The translations under genes and the position numbers were made by a program. Below, one piece after another: positions 26,668-35,821 of a stretch of 64,000 bases of DNA (its first letter is position 1; every line of letters starts with the position of its first letter). The DNA is from Microcystis aeruginosa W13-11 (GTDB lineage Bacteria > Cyanobacteriota > Cyanobacteriia > Cyanobacteriales > Microcystaceae), in contig JAADBR010000004.1 of assembly GCA_009995705.1 (NCBI GenBank), forward strand, positions 22,805 to 86,804, given 5' to 3'. The notes under the pieces were generated by a model. That model was given only the letters and a program-made list of their open reading frames with translations, had not been told where the DNA came from and did not search any database.

Positions 26668-27061
26668 GAAATTCTACGACAAGTAGCCGCAAAAATTGAT
26701 AATATCGAGGGGAGAACTGAAAAAAGCAATTTAGCCGCCGCTACAGCAATTCTGGCGGGGTTAGTATTTAAGTAAGGAAATCATCGGAAGTTTATTAAGG
26801 GAAGAAATTATGCGCGAATCAGTCATTTATCAGGACATCCGGGAAAGTGGAAAAGCACAAGGAAGAGAGGAAGGAAGACGAGAAGAAGCGGTTTCTTTGA
26901 TTCTACGGCTACTTAACCGTCGTTTAGGCGAAATATCCTCGAGTTTGGGCCAACAAATCCAAGAACTATCTCTAGAACAATTAGAAACTTTAGGAGAAGC
27001 GCTGCTCGATTTTACCAGCTTGAGAGATCTGACCGCTTGGTTATCGGAGACAGAAACTTAA
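26668..27061 (+). pseudogene. Rpn/DUF4351 gene, 5'-truncated and frameshifted
   Basis: Reading from the base after the HEPN gene stop, EILRQVAAKIDNIEGRTEKS and LAAATAILAGLVF are typical of the middle of Rpn/DUF4351 proteins. Near 26770 the frame shifts by one base: continuation SKEIIGSLLREEIMRES is in another frame. The end, from ATG 26810, is an intact DUF4351 tail (LILRLLNRRLGEISSS). The nuclease half is gone. The open part from 26810 (83 codons) could still be translated. Confidence 0.75.
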
Positions 27062-27133
27062 ATCTCCAGAGGATGCTTGCCCGTCCTGCGTTAAATTTTT
27101 AAATACTGGCTTTTTTCCTGTATTGATTTAACC

Positions 27134-28606
27134 ATGGCTACTAGCGATATCTCCAATTCTCTCCACTCATCCCCGAAACCCCTGCCAAAATTGGGACTTT
27201 TCACCATGTTTCGCCTAGGACTCTTTCAAATGGGACTAGGTATTATGTCCCTGCTGACTTTGGGGGTTCTCAATCGGATTATGATCGATGAGTTAAAAGT
27301 TTTACCCTTTCTCGCCGCAGCTGCGATCGCTATGCACCAGTTTGTTAGTCCAGCACGCATCTGGTTTGGGCAAAGATCCGACGGTAAAACTATTTTCGGT
27401 CATCATCGCAGCGGTTATGTCTGGATTGGGGCGGCAGTTTTTACCGCTTTAGCTTTTATTGCTTTGCAGGTAGTCTGGCAATTGGGACTTAGTATTCAAA
27501 CTTCGGGATGGAATACCATTTCCTACGCTTGGATTGCCCTCTTAGCCTTAATTTTCGCCCTCTACGGACTAGCTTTAAGCGCCAGTTCTACCCCTTTTGC
27601 CGCTCTCTTGGTGGATGTGTCCGATGAAGATAATCGATCGCAATTAGTTGGTATAGTTTGGTCAATGCTGATGGTGGGAATCGTTGTCGGGGCGATCGTT
27701 AGTTCTCGTCTGCTGGATACTCCCAATATCTGCGGTACAAATATTTTGACCTATGATCCGACTCAATCAGCCCCTATAGCCAATATTCCGCAGCTACAGG
27801 CGAATGTTAACCCCGTGTTCACGATTATGCCCGCTATCGTTTTTGTTCTCTGTATTTTAGCGACTTTTGGCGTAGAAAAAAAATATTCTCGTTTTAGTAG
27901 TCGGTCCACTGTTGTGCAAAGAGAGGATCAAATTACCTTCAAGGATGCTTTACAGGTTCTCACTGCTAGTCGGCAAACCGGTTTATTTTTCACCTTTCTG
28001 CTGATGATGACTTTGAGTCTATTTATGCAGGATGCAATTATGGAACCGTTTGGAGGCGAGGTTTTTGGGATGTGTATCGCCCAAACCACCCAATTAAACG
28101 CTTTTTGGGGAACCGGAACCCTTTTTGGTATCGCTGCCACGGGATTTATGCTCATTCCCCGCGTCGGTAAACAAAAAACCACTAAATATGGCTGTATTTT
28201 TGCAACAATTTGTTTTATTCTCTTGATTTTTGCTGGATTTTCTGCTAATCAAAGTTTATTAAAATCAAGCTTGCTCTTTTTCGGTTTAGCTTCGGGAATG
28301 ATTACTGCTGGGGCTACCAGTTTAATGTTAGATTTAACAGCTGCCGAAACTGCGGGAACTTTTATCGGCGCTTGGGGATTATCACAAGCGATCGCCCGGG
28401 GATTGGCCACGGTTTTAGGCGGTACAATTTTAAATATCGGTAAAGTTATCTTTTCTAGTCCGGTTTTAGCCTATAGCTTAGTTTTCCTCCTGCAAGCATT
28501 GGGAATGATCCTGGCAGTTTGGTTATTAAGTCGCGTCGATGTCAAGGAATTTAAGGAAAATGCCCGATCAGCGATCGCAACGGTGATAAAAGGAGAGATC
28601 GACTAG
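27134..28606 (+). CDS. PucC/BCH-family MFS carrier
   Basis: 490 residues with about twelve hydrophobic segments and the PucC-family blocks MFRLGLFQMGLGIMSLLTLG, LNRIMIDELKVLPFLAAA and RIWFGQRSDGKTIFGHHRSG. In purple bacteria PucC/LhaA help assemble light-harvesting complexes. Cyanobacterial members are believed to aid pigment or photosystem supply, possibly chlorophyll delivery; the substrate is not proven. Located in a membrane, probably the thylakoid. Stand-alone gene. Confidence 0.8.
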   Translation: MATSDISNSLHSSPKPLPKLGLFTMFRLGLFQMGLGIMSLLTLGVLNRIMIDELKVLPFLAAAAIAMHQFVSPARIWFGQRSDGKTIFGHHRSGYVWIGAAVFTALAFIALQVVWQLGLSIQTSGWNTISYAWIALLALIFALYGLALSASSTPFAALLVDVSDEDNRSQLVGIVWSMLMVGIVVGAIVSSRLLDTPNICGTNILTYDPTQSAPIANIPQLQANVNPVFTIMPAIVFVLCILATFGVEKKYSRFSSRSTVVQREDQITFKDALQVLTASRQTGLFFTFLLMMTLSLFMQDAIMEPFGGEVFGMCIAQTTQLNAFWGTGTLFGIAATGFMLIPRVGKQKTTKYGCIFATICFILLIFAGFSANQSLLKSSLLFFGLASGMITAGATSLMLDLTAAETAGTFIGAWGLSQAIARGLATVLGGTILNIGKVIFSSPVLAYSLVFLLQALGMILAVWLLSRVDVKEFKENARSAIATVIKGEID

Positions 28607-28720
28607 CAAAAGCAAGCAAAAGTGAGATAACAGGAGAATTAGCCCGATCGGGGGAAGTTGGTTAGCAGCTTTTTTCCTATCCTAAAAGTAGAGAAGAAAA
28701 CGAAAGAGGAGGCTAAAACG

Positions 28721-29158
28721 ATGAAAAGAACTTTAATGATTGCCCTAGGTTCCCTAGCTTCCTTACTGCTGATTAACCCCGTCGGTGCGGAAAATCCCCG
28801 GCAGGTGCAACAATTATTGAATACGCGGGAATGTCCGGGGTGTGATCTCCGGGGTGCAGATTTAAGAGGGGCGCATCTAATCGGTGCTGATTTGAGAAAA
28901 GCGAATTTACAGGGAGCTAATCTGGAGGAAGCTAACTTAGAGGGCGCGGATTTGACCGATGCTAACCTAGAAGGCGCAAATTTGACCGCAGTTCTTCTGA
29001 CTAATGCCAGTTTGAATCAAGCTAATCTCAATGGAGTTAATTTCACCAGTGCCATGATCTATGATGCTGATGTGACGGGTGCATCAATGGGGGGAATTAA
29101 CTTGACAAATGCTCAGATTTATGGTAGCGGCATCGCTGTCGGTGGTGGAAATCCCTAG
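28721..29158 (+). CDS. Secreted pentapeptide-repeat protein
   Basis: 145 residues from ATG 28721, which has AGAGGAGG upstream; a longer frame from 28658 is unlikely. A signal peptide (LMIALGSLASLLLINPVGA) is followed by about 18 pentapeptides of the A(D/N)Lxx kind (LRGADLRGAHLIGADLRKAN), which form a right-handed beta-helix. Two cysteines precede the repeats (CPGCDLRG). Probably in the thylakoid lumen or periplasm; the function of these proteins is mostly unknown. A terminator follows. Confidence 0.85.
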   Translation: MKRTLMIALGSLASLLLINPVGAENPRQVQQLLNTRECPGCDLRGADLRGAHLIGADLRKANLQGANLEEANLEGADLTDANLEGANLTAVLLTNASLNQANLNGVNFTSAMIYDADVTGASMGGINLTNAQIYGSGIAVGGGNP

Positions 29159-29191
29159 ATGTTCTTGTCCTCAAAATATAGTTAATTTTGT

Positions 29192-29222
29192 AACAGATGC
29201 AAGTGTCGCGTCTGTTTTTTTA
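29192..29222 (+). terminator. Terminator after pentapeptide gene
   Basis: AACAGATGC and GCGTCTGTT pair (one G-T pair) around a nine-base loop and are followed by a run of T residues. Confidence 0.8.
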
Positions 29223-29228
29223 TACACT

Positions 29229-29337
29229 TTTAAGTAGGTAGGTGTTAAAAATTGTCAGATACGCCCCTTATCAAGGGGGGCAGGGGGGATCGAACCCAAA
29301 ATCTATCTTCAATTTAATTATAACCACTTACTTACTA
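29229..29337. mobile_element. MITE-like element, single palindromic core
   Basis: Begins TTTAAGTAGGTAGGTGTTA and ends TAACCACTTACTTA, the same family of ends as at 3368 and 7799, with one core CCCCTTATCAAGGGGGG. It ends 27 bases before the start of the hybrid kinase gene, so it lies in that gene's promoter or leader region. Confidence 0.75.
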
Positions 29338-29364
29338 AATAGTTTGAGTTATAAAATAACCGGC

Positions 29365-30471
29365 ATGACTCAACCCACACCGCGCTCTAGTGTCTTAATT
29401 GTCGATGATTTGCCCAATAATGTGCGGCTATTGTCGATTATGCTCACCGAGAAGGGATATCAGGTACGGAAAGCGATTAGTGGACAGATGGCCCTGAATA
29501 CAGTGCGATCGCTAATTCCCGATCTGATCCTCCTCGATATTAATATGCCTGATCTCAATGGTTATCAAGTTTGTGAACAGTTAAAAGCTGATGAAAAAAC
29601 CAGAGAAATTCCCGTGATTTTTATCAGCGCTCTTGATGATGTCTTAGATAAAGTCAAAGCTTTTCAAGTGGGAGGTGTCGATTATATTTCTAAACCTTTT
29701 CAAGGGGAAGAAGTCATGGCCCGCATCGAAAATCAATTAACTATTTGCCGTCAAAAAAAACAACTCCAAAACGAAATTCAAGAACGTCAAAAAACTGAGG
29801 AAACCTTAGAAATTTATCTTCATGCTGTCTCTCATGATCTCCGCAATCCCGTGATCGGGATGTCAATGATCTTAAATAATTTAATTAAAAATTCTCAGGG
29901 AGAAACTAAAGAAGTACCTTTGAAGATTTTACAACAGATGGCCAACAGTTGCGATCGACAATTAACTTTAATTGATTCTCTTGTCGAAACCCGACAAAAT
30001 GATCTTTGGGGAGTTTCCCTAGAACTAAAGCCTTTATCTCTCTACAAAATCAGTCAACAGATCGGTCAGGAATGGGAGTTAAGATTAAAGGAAAATCAAG
30101 CAACTTTAATTAATAACTTTTCTCCCGATTTACCCTTAGTTAATGCCGATGCTCACCATCTCTGGCGAGTTTTTGAGAATTTATTAGCCAATGCTCTTAA
30201 ACACAATCCCCAAGGAATAATTATCACTTTATCAGCTACAGCAGAGGTCAATTATCTCCGGTGCAGCATTGCCGATAATGGGGTGGGAATTAGCGAAACC
30301 CAGAGAAAACAATTATTCGATCGCTATCAACGAGGCAATAATAACAATCAGATTAGTTTAGGACTAGGTTTATATCTCTGTCGTCAAATTATCCATGCTC
30401 ACGGGGGTGAAATTGGCATTATGAATAATGACGAAAAAGGTTCACAATTTTGGTTTACTTTACCCCACTAA
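29365..30471 (+). CDS. Response regulator-histidine kinase hybrid
   Basis: 368 residues from ATG 29365; upstream codons run through the repeat element and are not coding. The N-terminal receiver domain has VLIVDD, phospho-acceptor Asp in LILLDINMPDLNGYQVC, and the lysine of YISKPF. A short coiled coil leads to the H-box YLHAVSHDLRNPV and an HATPase domain with NLLANALKHNP (N box), CSIADNGVGIS (G1) and LGLGLYLCRQII (G2). It lacks sensory or membrane parts, so it probably receives phosphate from another kinase. No partner gene is adjacent. Confidence 0.9.
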   Translation: MTQPTPRSSVLIVDDLPNNVRLLSIMLTEKGYQVRKAISGQMALNTVRSLIPDLILLDINMPDLNGYQVCEQLKADEKTREIPVIFISALDDVLDKVKAFQVGGVDYISKPFQGEEVMARIENQLTICRQKKQLQNEIQERQKTEETLEIYLHAVSHDLRNPVIGMSMILNNLIKNSQGETKEVPLKILQQMANSCDRQLTLIDSLVETRQNDLWGVSLELKPLSLYKISQQIGQEWELRLKENQATLINNFSPDLPLVNADAHHLWRVFENLLANALKHNPQGIIITLSATAEVNYLRCSIADNGVGISETQRKQLFDRYQRGNNNNQISLGLGLYLCRQIIHAHGGEIGIMNNDEKGSQFWFTLPH

Positions 30472-30603
30472 GCTGTTGACCATCTACATTACTCGTTAAG
30501 ACTGTCTATGAACGGGGAGAGCTAGTTTAAACATTTGTTTTTTTCCGTGACCGGGGAAAGAAAGGGCTAAGATCTATCTAGATCAACTATATTTTCATTT
30601 GTC

Positions 30604-33390
30604 ATGGCCGCTAATGCCGACTATTCTGCCCATTCTAGACTTAACTTGCAACAACCTTGGCATACTTATCCAGTGGAAACCACCCTATCTATCCTCGGTA
30701 GTTCCGCTGTTAATGGCCTCAATAGGGAGCAAATCGCCGAAAGAATTAAATATTATGGCAAAAATGAACTAAAAGAACGTCCAGGGCGCAGTAATTGGCA
30801 AATTCTCCTAGATCAGTTTACCAATATCATGCTCCTGCTCTTAATTGCCGTGGCCATAATTTCCGGGGGACTGGATTTACTGGCATTACAGCGCGGTCAT
30901 CTGGCTAAAATTGGTGTTCCCTTCAAAGATACGATCGCTATTTTAACAATTGTCATCCTCAATGGTATCCTCGGCTATCTGCAAGAAAGTCGCGCCGAAA
31001 AAGCTCTGGCCGCTTTAAAAAAACTTTCCTCTCCCCAAGTTAATGTTATCCGCGAGGGTCAACGCAGAGAAATAGATGCGGTTAATCTCGTCCCCGGGGA
31101 CATCATGCTGATTGAAGCGGGAACCCAAATCAGCGCCGACGGCCAAATTATCGAAGCTTTTAACCTGCAAATTCGCGAATCGGCCTTGACAGGAGAGGCA
31201 AATAGTGTTAGTAAATCCGCCTCCATTGACCCCTTAGACCGGGATACTCCCCTTGGCGATCGCTTAAATTTTGTCTTTACTGGAACAGAGGTACTGCAAG
31301 GCCGGGCCAAGGTCATCGTTACCAATACGGGAATGACCACGGAATTAGGCAAAATCGCTCAAATGTTAGCAACAGTCGGCAATGAACCCACTCCTCTCCA
31401 AAAAAGAATGACTCACTTGGGTAATGTCCTTGTTGCTGGTTCTCTCATTCTAGTTGCCCTGACTATTACCGTCGGTTTGATCAATGCCGGTTGGTCGGCC
31501 CTACAGGAATTAGTCGAAGTTTCCCTTAGTATGGCAGTAGCCGTCGTTCCCGAAGGATTACCCGCAGTTATCACCCTAACTCTCGCCCTAGGTACTCAAC
31601 GCATGGTCAAACGTCAGGCCTTGATTCGTAAACTGCCGGCAGTAGAAACCCTCGGTTCCGTTAATGTGATCTGTTCCGACAAAACCGGGACGCTAACGGA
31701 AAATAAAATGATTGTACGGGAGATAGAGACAGTTAATCGCAATTTTTTAGTTACTGGGGAAGGATATAGCCCAAAAGGACAATTTTTAGACTCCGAGCAA
31801 CGGGCGATCGATCCCAAAACCGATCTAGAATTACATCATCTCTTAATTGCCAGTGTCCTCTGCAACGATGCCAGTTTATACCTTGATAACGGTCACGATC
31901 GCATTTTAGGCGATCCCACAGAAGGAGCTTTATTAGTTTTAGGGGCGAAAGCGGGCTTAAATTTATCCCTAACCAAGCAAGAGTTCCCTAGAATCGCTGA
32001 AATCCCTTTTTCTTCCCAAAGAAAGCGAATGTCGGTCATTTGTCAAGGAGTCAATACCGTACTATTTACCAAAGGTTCCCCAGAATTAATCCTTGAACAG
32101 TGTCTCTCCTATCAATCGGGATTAGAAAGTCTTCCTTTTGGGGATAGGGAAAAAGAACAAGTCTTAGTCGCTAACAATGCTATGGCTAACAGGGGTTTGC
32201 GAGTCTTAGGATTAGCCTACAAAAACCTGATTTATCCGTCAGAATCAACTGAAATCAGCGAAGATAAGCTAATTTGGCTGGGAATGGTCGGTATGATTGA
32301 CGCAGCGCGACCAGAGGTACAAATCGCCGTGGCTAGGTGTCAAGAAGCGGGAATCCGTCCGATTATGATCACCGGCGATCATCAATTAACCGCTCTAGCG
32401 GTGGCTAAAAGTCTTGGTATTGCCCAAGCGGGAGCTTTAGTCATCTCAGGACAAGAATTAGATAAATTATCACCAATTCAGCTAGAAACCATCATTGACA
32501 AAACTAACATCTATGCCCGCGTCTCCCCCGAACATAAACTAACTATTGTCCGCGCTTTGCAAAAAAAGGGTAAATTTGTCGCTATGACCGGAGATGGGGT
32601 TAATGATGCTCCGGCCCTGAAACAAGCAGATATCGGTATTGCCATGGGAATCGCTGGCACCGATGTCACCAAAGAGGCTAGTGATATGATTCTCCTCGAT
32701 GATAATTTTGCCACTATCGTCGCTGCTACGGAAGAAGGGCGAGTGGTTTATCACAATATTCGCAGTTTTATTAAATATATTCTCGGCAGTAATATCGGGG
32801 AAGTGATTACTATCGCTGCTTCGCCTCTTTTGGGTTTAGTTACTCCTCTCACTCCCCTACAAATTCTCTGGATGAATTTAGTTACCGATGGTTTACCTGC
32901 TTTAGCTTTAGCAGTGGAACCCGCTTCTCCTAATATTATGCGTCGCCCTCCTTTTAGTCCCCAAGAAAGTATTTTTGCTCGCGGTTTGGGCAGTTATATC
33001 GTTAGAATTGGGATTATTTTTTCGATTATTAATATCATTCAAATGTTGATCGCTGTGCGCTTGGATCCGCTTTTTGGTAATACTGGTTCATGGAAAACTA
33101 TGGTTTTTACTACTCTCTGTTTAGCTCAGATGGGTCATGCCATTTCTGTGCGATCGAGCGATCATCTTACCATAGAAATGAATCCTTTCACTAATCCCTA
33201 TCTCTGGATAGCAGTAACCCTGACGACAATTTTTCAACTGATGTTAATCTATGTTCCTGCTCTGCGGGATTTTTTCGGTACTCAATTTTTAACTAAAGAA
33301 GAATTATTAATCTGTTTGGGATTTAGTACCTTGTTATTCGTTTGGGTGGAGTTAGAAAAATTATTTACCCGTTGGTATCATCGGCGATAA
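30604..33390 (+). CDS. P-type ATPase, P2A (calcium-type) cation pump
   Basis: 928 residues. An N-terminal cation-ATPase domain precedes the actuator domain ([11 protein letters not shown]). The M4 motif [13 protein letters not shown] is the PEGL type of calcium-transporting pumps. Phosphorylation site DKTGTLTEN has Asp359, and [20 protein letters not shown] is the hinge at about 660. Six C-terminal membrane segments follow. It should export Ca or a similar divalent cation using ATP; PacL of Synechococcus is a relative. Exact ion specificity cannot be read from sequence alone. Confidence 0.9.
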   Translation: MAANADYSAHSRLNLQQPWHTYPVETTLSILGSSAVNGLNREQIAERIKYYGKNELKERPGRSNWQILLDQFTNIMLLLLIAVAIISGGLDLLALQRGHLAKIGVPFKDTIAILTIVILNGILGYLQESRAEKALAALKKLSSPQVNVIREGQRREIDAVNLVPGDIMLIEAGTQISADGQIIEAFNLQIRESALTGEANSVSKSASIDPLDRDTPLGDRLNFVFTGTEVLQGRAKVIVTNTGMTTELGKIAQMLATVGNEPTPLQKRMTHLGNVLVAGSLILVALTITVGLINAGWSALQELVEVSLSMAVAVVPEGLPAVITLTLALGTQRMVKRQALIRKLPAVETLGSVNVICSDKTGTLTENKMIVREIETVNRNFLVTGEGYSPKGQFLDSEQRAIDPKTDLELHHLLIASVLCNDASLYLDNGHDRILGDPTEGALLVLGAKAGLNLSLTKQEFPRIAEIPFSSQRKRMSVICQGVNTVLFTKGSPELILEQCLSYQSGLESLPFGDREKEQVLVANNAMANRGLRVLGLAYKNLIYPSESTEISEDKLIWLGMVGMIDAARPEVQIAVARCQEAGIRPIMITGDHQLTALAVAKSLGIAQAGALVISGQELDKLSPIQLETIIDKTNIYARVSPEHKLTIVRALQKKGKFVAMTGDGVNDAPALKQADIGIAMGIAGTDVTKEASDMILLDDNFATIVAATEEGRVVYHNIRSFIKYILGSNIGEVITIAASPLLGLVTPLTPLQILWMNLVTDGLPALALAVEPASPNIMRRPPFSPQESIFARGLGSYIVRIGIIFSIINIIQMLIAVRLDPLFGNTGSWKTMVFTTLCLAQMGHAISVRSSDHLTIEMNPFTNPYLWIAVTLTTIFQLMLIYVPALRDFFGTQFLTKEELLICLGFSTLLFVWVELEKLFTRWYHRR

Positions 33391-33639
33391 TCAGGGAGCT
33401 TTTTTCAGTGTTCAGTAAACAGTGAATTGAAAACTCAAATCTGATAACTGAGAAACCCCATCCACAGGGAAAACCCTTGTTTAGCTTTTTCAGCTACGAG
33501 CCTTGCATAGCAGTACTTTTAATGCTTAGTGCCTTGGCCGTGAAATTCCAGTTCTCTAGCTGATTGCAGTTTGGCTTACTATTAAAAACTGATTTGATCT
33601 AAGATTGAATCAGCAATATTTTATTGTGAGTATCAAACA

Positions 33640-34044
33640 ATGGAACCAATTTCTCTGATTGTCACCGCCTTGACTGCCGGTGCGGTTGCTGCGGCTAAAG
33701 ATACGGCGGAAAAAGGCGTTAAAGATACATATCAAGGTTTGAAAACCTTGATTAAGTGTAAGTTTGCTAATGATGCTTTGGCACAGGCAATGGTAGAGGC
33801 AAAACCAGAGGATATCAAGAAAGCTGAAGGTTTGTTAAAAGATAAAATTGTCGAAGCGGGGGTTGATAAAGATAATGAAATCACTAAATTAGCCCAAGAT
33901 TTACTAGACAAGCTCCAAGAACAACCCGGTGGACAACAAATTATCACCCAAAATATTAGTAATGTCAAATATGCTGCTACCTCTGGCACGGGTAATGCTA
34001 GTATTAGTGGCACCACCGAGCATAGCACATCTAAGGATGATTGA
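33640..34044 (+). CDS. Small helical effector-like protein with C-terminal amyloid-like motif
   Basis: 134 residues. The first 45 (MEPISLIVTALTAGAVAAAK, DTAEKGVKDTYQGLKTLI) have a hydrophobic helix followed by an amphipathic one, and the whole first 100 are helical, like the Bell-type domains of bacterial amyloid-signalling effectors. The C-terminal region, residues 105-122, is ISNVKYAATSGTGNASI, a glycine/asparagine motif of the type seen in BASS/RHIM-like sequences (G-x-x-N at 116-119). The same motif opens the next short frame at 34075. Likely an NLR-triggered cell-death effector; this is inference from architecture. Confidence 0.6.
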   Translation: MEPISLIVTALTAGAVAAAKDTAEKGVKDTYQGLKTLIKCKFANDALAQAMVEAKPEDIKKAEGLLKDKIVEAGVDKDNEITKLAQDLLDKLQEQPGGQQIITQNISNVKYAATSGTGNASISGTTEHSTSKDD

Positions 34045-34074
34045 GACTGTATTTTAATAATCAGGATGGTTGAT

Positions 34075-34206
34075 ATGTCAGAACCAAGCAAAATTCAACA
34101 AAATATTACAGAAGCTCAATACGCTGCTACCTCTGGGACTGGCAATGCAACCATCACGATTACCAATTACTATTATCGAGAAGAAGCAAGAATAACGGGA
34201 CCGTAA
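34075..34206 (+). pseudogene. N-terminal stub of an NLR/STAND gene with the same motif
   Basis: A 43-codon frame from ATG 34075 (AGG ten bases upstream), 30 bases after the effector gene. It reads IQQNITEAQYAATSGTGNAT then ITITNYYYREEARITGP. The motif QNI-x4-YAATSGTGNA-[ST]-I is shared with the effector, but the codons differ at many third positions. YYYREE after such a motif is how many cyanobacterial STAND NTPases begin. The frame then runs into the end of an IS256-type element and stops at 34206. So it is read as the beheaded start of the signalling NLR. It is too short for most gene callers. Confidence 0.5.
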
Positions 34207-34553
34207 GATAGTTTGTGTCAGAGGTCAAAATAAGAACTAATGAACTAAAAAACAGAGAAAAAGAGAAATGATCTTTCGACCCGAACTAATCGATGAATTG
34301 CTCAAAGACTACAAAAACCCAGAAGACTTGATGGGGGAAGGGGGTATCTTTAAACAACTAACCAAAGCCTTAATCGAGCGATGCTTAACAGCAGAGCTAG
34401 ATACCCATCTAGAGGAAGAAAAACAAAACGCAGAGCCAACTAACCCGAAGAATCGCCGCAATGGTCATAGTAAAAAGACGATCAAAGGAGAATTTGGGAA
34501 AGCACAGATCGCCTTCCCCGTGACCGAAACGGAGAATTTGAACCGATAATCGT
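34198..34553 (+). pseudogene. IS256-type transposase remnant
   Basis: From ATG 34268 the frame reads ELIDELLKDYKNPEDLMGE, LTKALIERCLTAELDTHLEE and NRRNGHSKKTIKGEFG, the N-terminus of IS256-family transposases (normally about 400 residues). Near 34517 one base of a C run appears lost: DRNGEFEPIIVQ continues in the next frame and then all similarity ends. The left tip of the element is probably at about 34198, just inside the NLR stub. The DDE catalytic part is missing, so it is immobile. Confidence 0.75.
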
Positions 34554-34883
34554 TCAAAACTGCCAGTTGCCAATCCGATAGCTTGCGGTATTAACAAATG
34601 AGGTAGATGCTCTGAAACTATGCACGACCACTGCTTGAGATATTTGTTTTTCAGCATTGCCCTTCACCATGCTCCTCTAAATCTCTAGCTTGATGTTCTC
34701 ACCTTAAGTGTGTGACTGCTCACCTCTTTTTAATAAACTTACACCTGTCAGGTCTCCACTCCCCACTCCCCCATACTTTTTAAACAGCATTTAGGATCAT
34801 CGCCGTCCCTAAATAGTTACTCTGGTTTTTTCTAGTAAAGTTATACTATTAAGGAAGCAAAGACGAAATTCTAGGGTTAAGCA
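34554..34883. other. Gene-free debris after the IS256 remnant
   Basis: No supported gene in these 330 bases. Short open frames on both strands between 34560 and 34690 have protein-like patches on the minus strand but no family I recognise, and they are probably decayed mobile DNA. The final 60 bases should hold the promoter of the Uma2-type gene. Confidence 0.4.
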
Positions 34884-35558
34884 ATGGTTAGACAACTCGA
34901 CGACAGCCCGAAAACCACAATCGTCTATCCCGATAGCGACGGTAAACCGATGGCCGACAATACAAGACAATTTCGCTGGATTACGACGATTAAAGCGAAT
35001 TTAGACTGGTTATTTGCCAATAATGCCGATGTTTTCGTTGCTGGTGATTTACTCTGGTATCCCGTGGAGGGAGATAATAAGACTCGGCAAGCGCCTGATG
35101 TCATGGTAGCTTTTGGCAGACCGAAAGGGGAAAGAGGTTCCTATCAACAGTGGAAAGAGAACAATATCCCCCCGCAAGTGGTTTTTGAAATTCTCTCTCC
35201 GGGTAATACCCAAACGGAAATGACCAGAAAACTGCTGTTTTATGACCGTTATGGTGTGAAAGAATACTACATTTATAATCCCGATAAAAATGATTTGGGT
35301 GGCTGTATTCGTCGGGAAAATCGGCTCGAAAGTCTGGAAAATCTCGATAATTGGGTCAGTCCTCGCTTGGGCATTCGTTTTCAATTGGCCCAACCAGAGT
35401 TACTCTTGTATTATCCCGATGGTCAACCTTTCACCAGTTACAACCAAGAACGACAACGGGCCGAAGCGGAACGACAACGAGCCGAAGCGGAACAACAACG
35501 GGCCGAACGATTGGCGGCAAAACTGCGGGAATTAAATATTAGTCCCGAAGAAATTTAA
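34884..35558 (+). CDS. Uma2-family PD-(D/E)XK protein
   Basis: 224 residues. The Uma2 fold is shown by DVFVAGDLLWYPVEG, APDVMVAFGRPKGERGSY, PPQVVFEILSPGNTQTEM and LLFYDRYGVKEYYIYNPD, with the Asp, Glu and downstream Lys of the PD-(D/E)XK core. The C-terminus is a charged coiled coil built from repeats of RQRAEAE encoded by a 21-bp tandem repeat at about 35448-35512. Uma2 genes are multicopy in cyanobacteria; endonuclease activity is predicted, role unproven. Confidence 0.85.
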   Translation: MVRQLDDSPKTTIVYPDSDGKPMADNTRQFRWITTIKANLDWLFANNADVFVAGDLLWYPVEGDNKTRQAPDVMVAFGRPKGERGSYQQWKENNIPPQVVFEILSPGNTQTEMTRKLLFYDRYGVKEYYIYNPDKNDLGGCIRRENRLESLENLDNWVSPRLGIRFQLAQPELLLYYPDGQPFTSYNQERQRAEAERQRAEAEQQRAERLAAKLRELNISPEEI

Positions 35559-35821
35559 AAAAAATTATCGCTACAATGAAAGTAGATAAATATCAAGTCC
35601 TCTAGCTAGAGTCGCAACAGCAAGCCCAGAAAAAATGCGCTAGGGCAGGGTGTTGACTAAATCGACGAAGCAATCGCTAAATAGGATTAATTTTCGTCCA
35701 ATTCTCCCCAATCCTGAACAGGAGAGGCAGAACCGAAGAATTTCTATAAAATTTCGGTAAGGGTGGAAAAATCAAGTAAGTTAGCGTTAGGGTTTAATCT
35801 TCGCCACGGAAAGGTAGAACT
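35559..35821. other. Upstream region of citrate synthase
   Basis: No gene is seen. The 263 bases contain the gltA leader; the last 12 bases (GGAAAGGTAGAACT) hold a plausible ribosome site. No terminator for the Uma2 gene was found. Confidence 0.4.

Noticed and set aside
29242..29364. Upstream extension of the hybrid kinase by 41 codons
   Set aside because: The extra codons translate the palindromic repeat element; the receiver domain starts properly after ATG 29365.
34409..34657. Minus-strand frame opposite the transposase remnant
   Set aside because: Mostly the shadow of the IS256 fragment; the remaining part has no known family.
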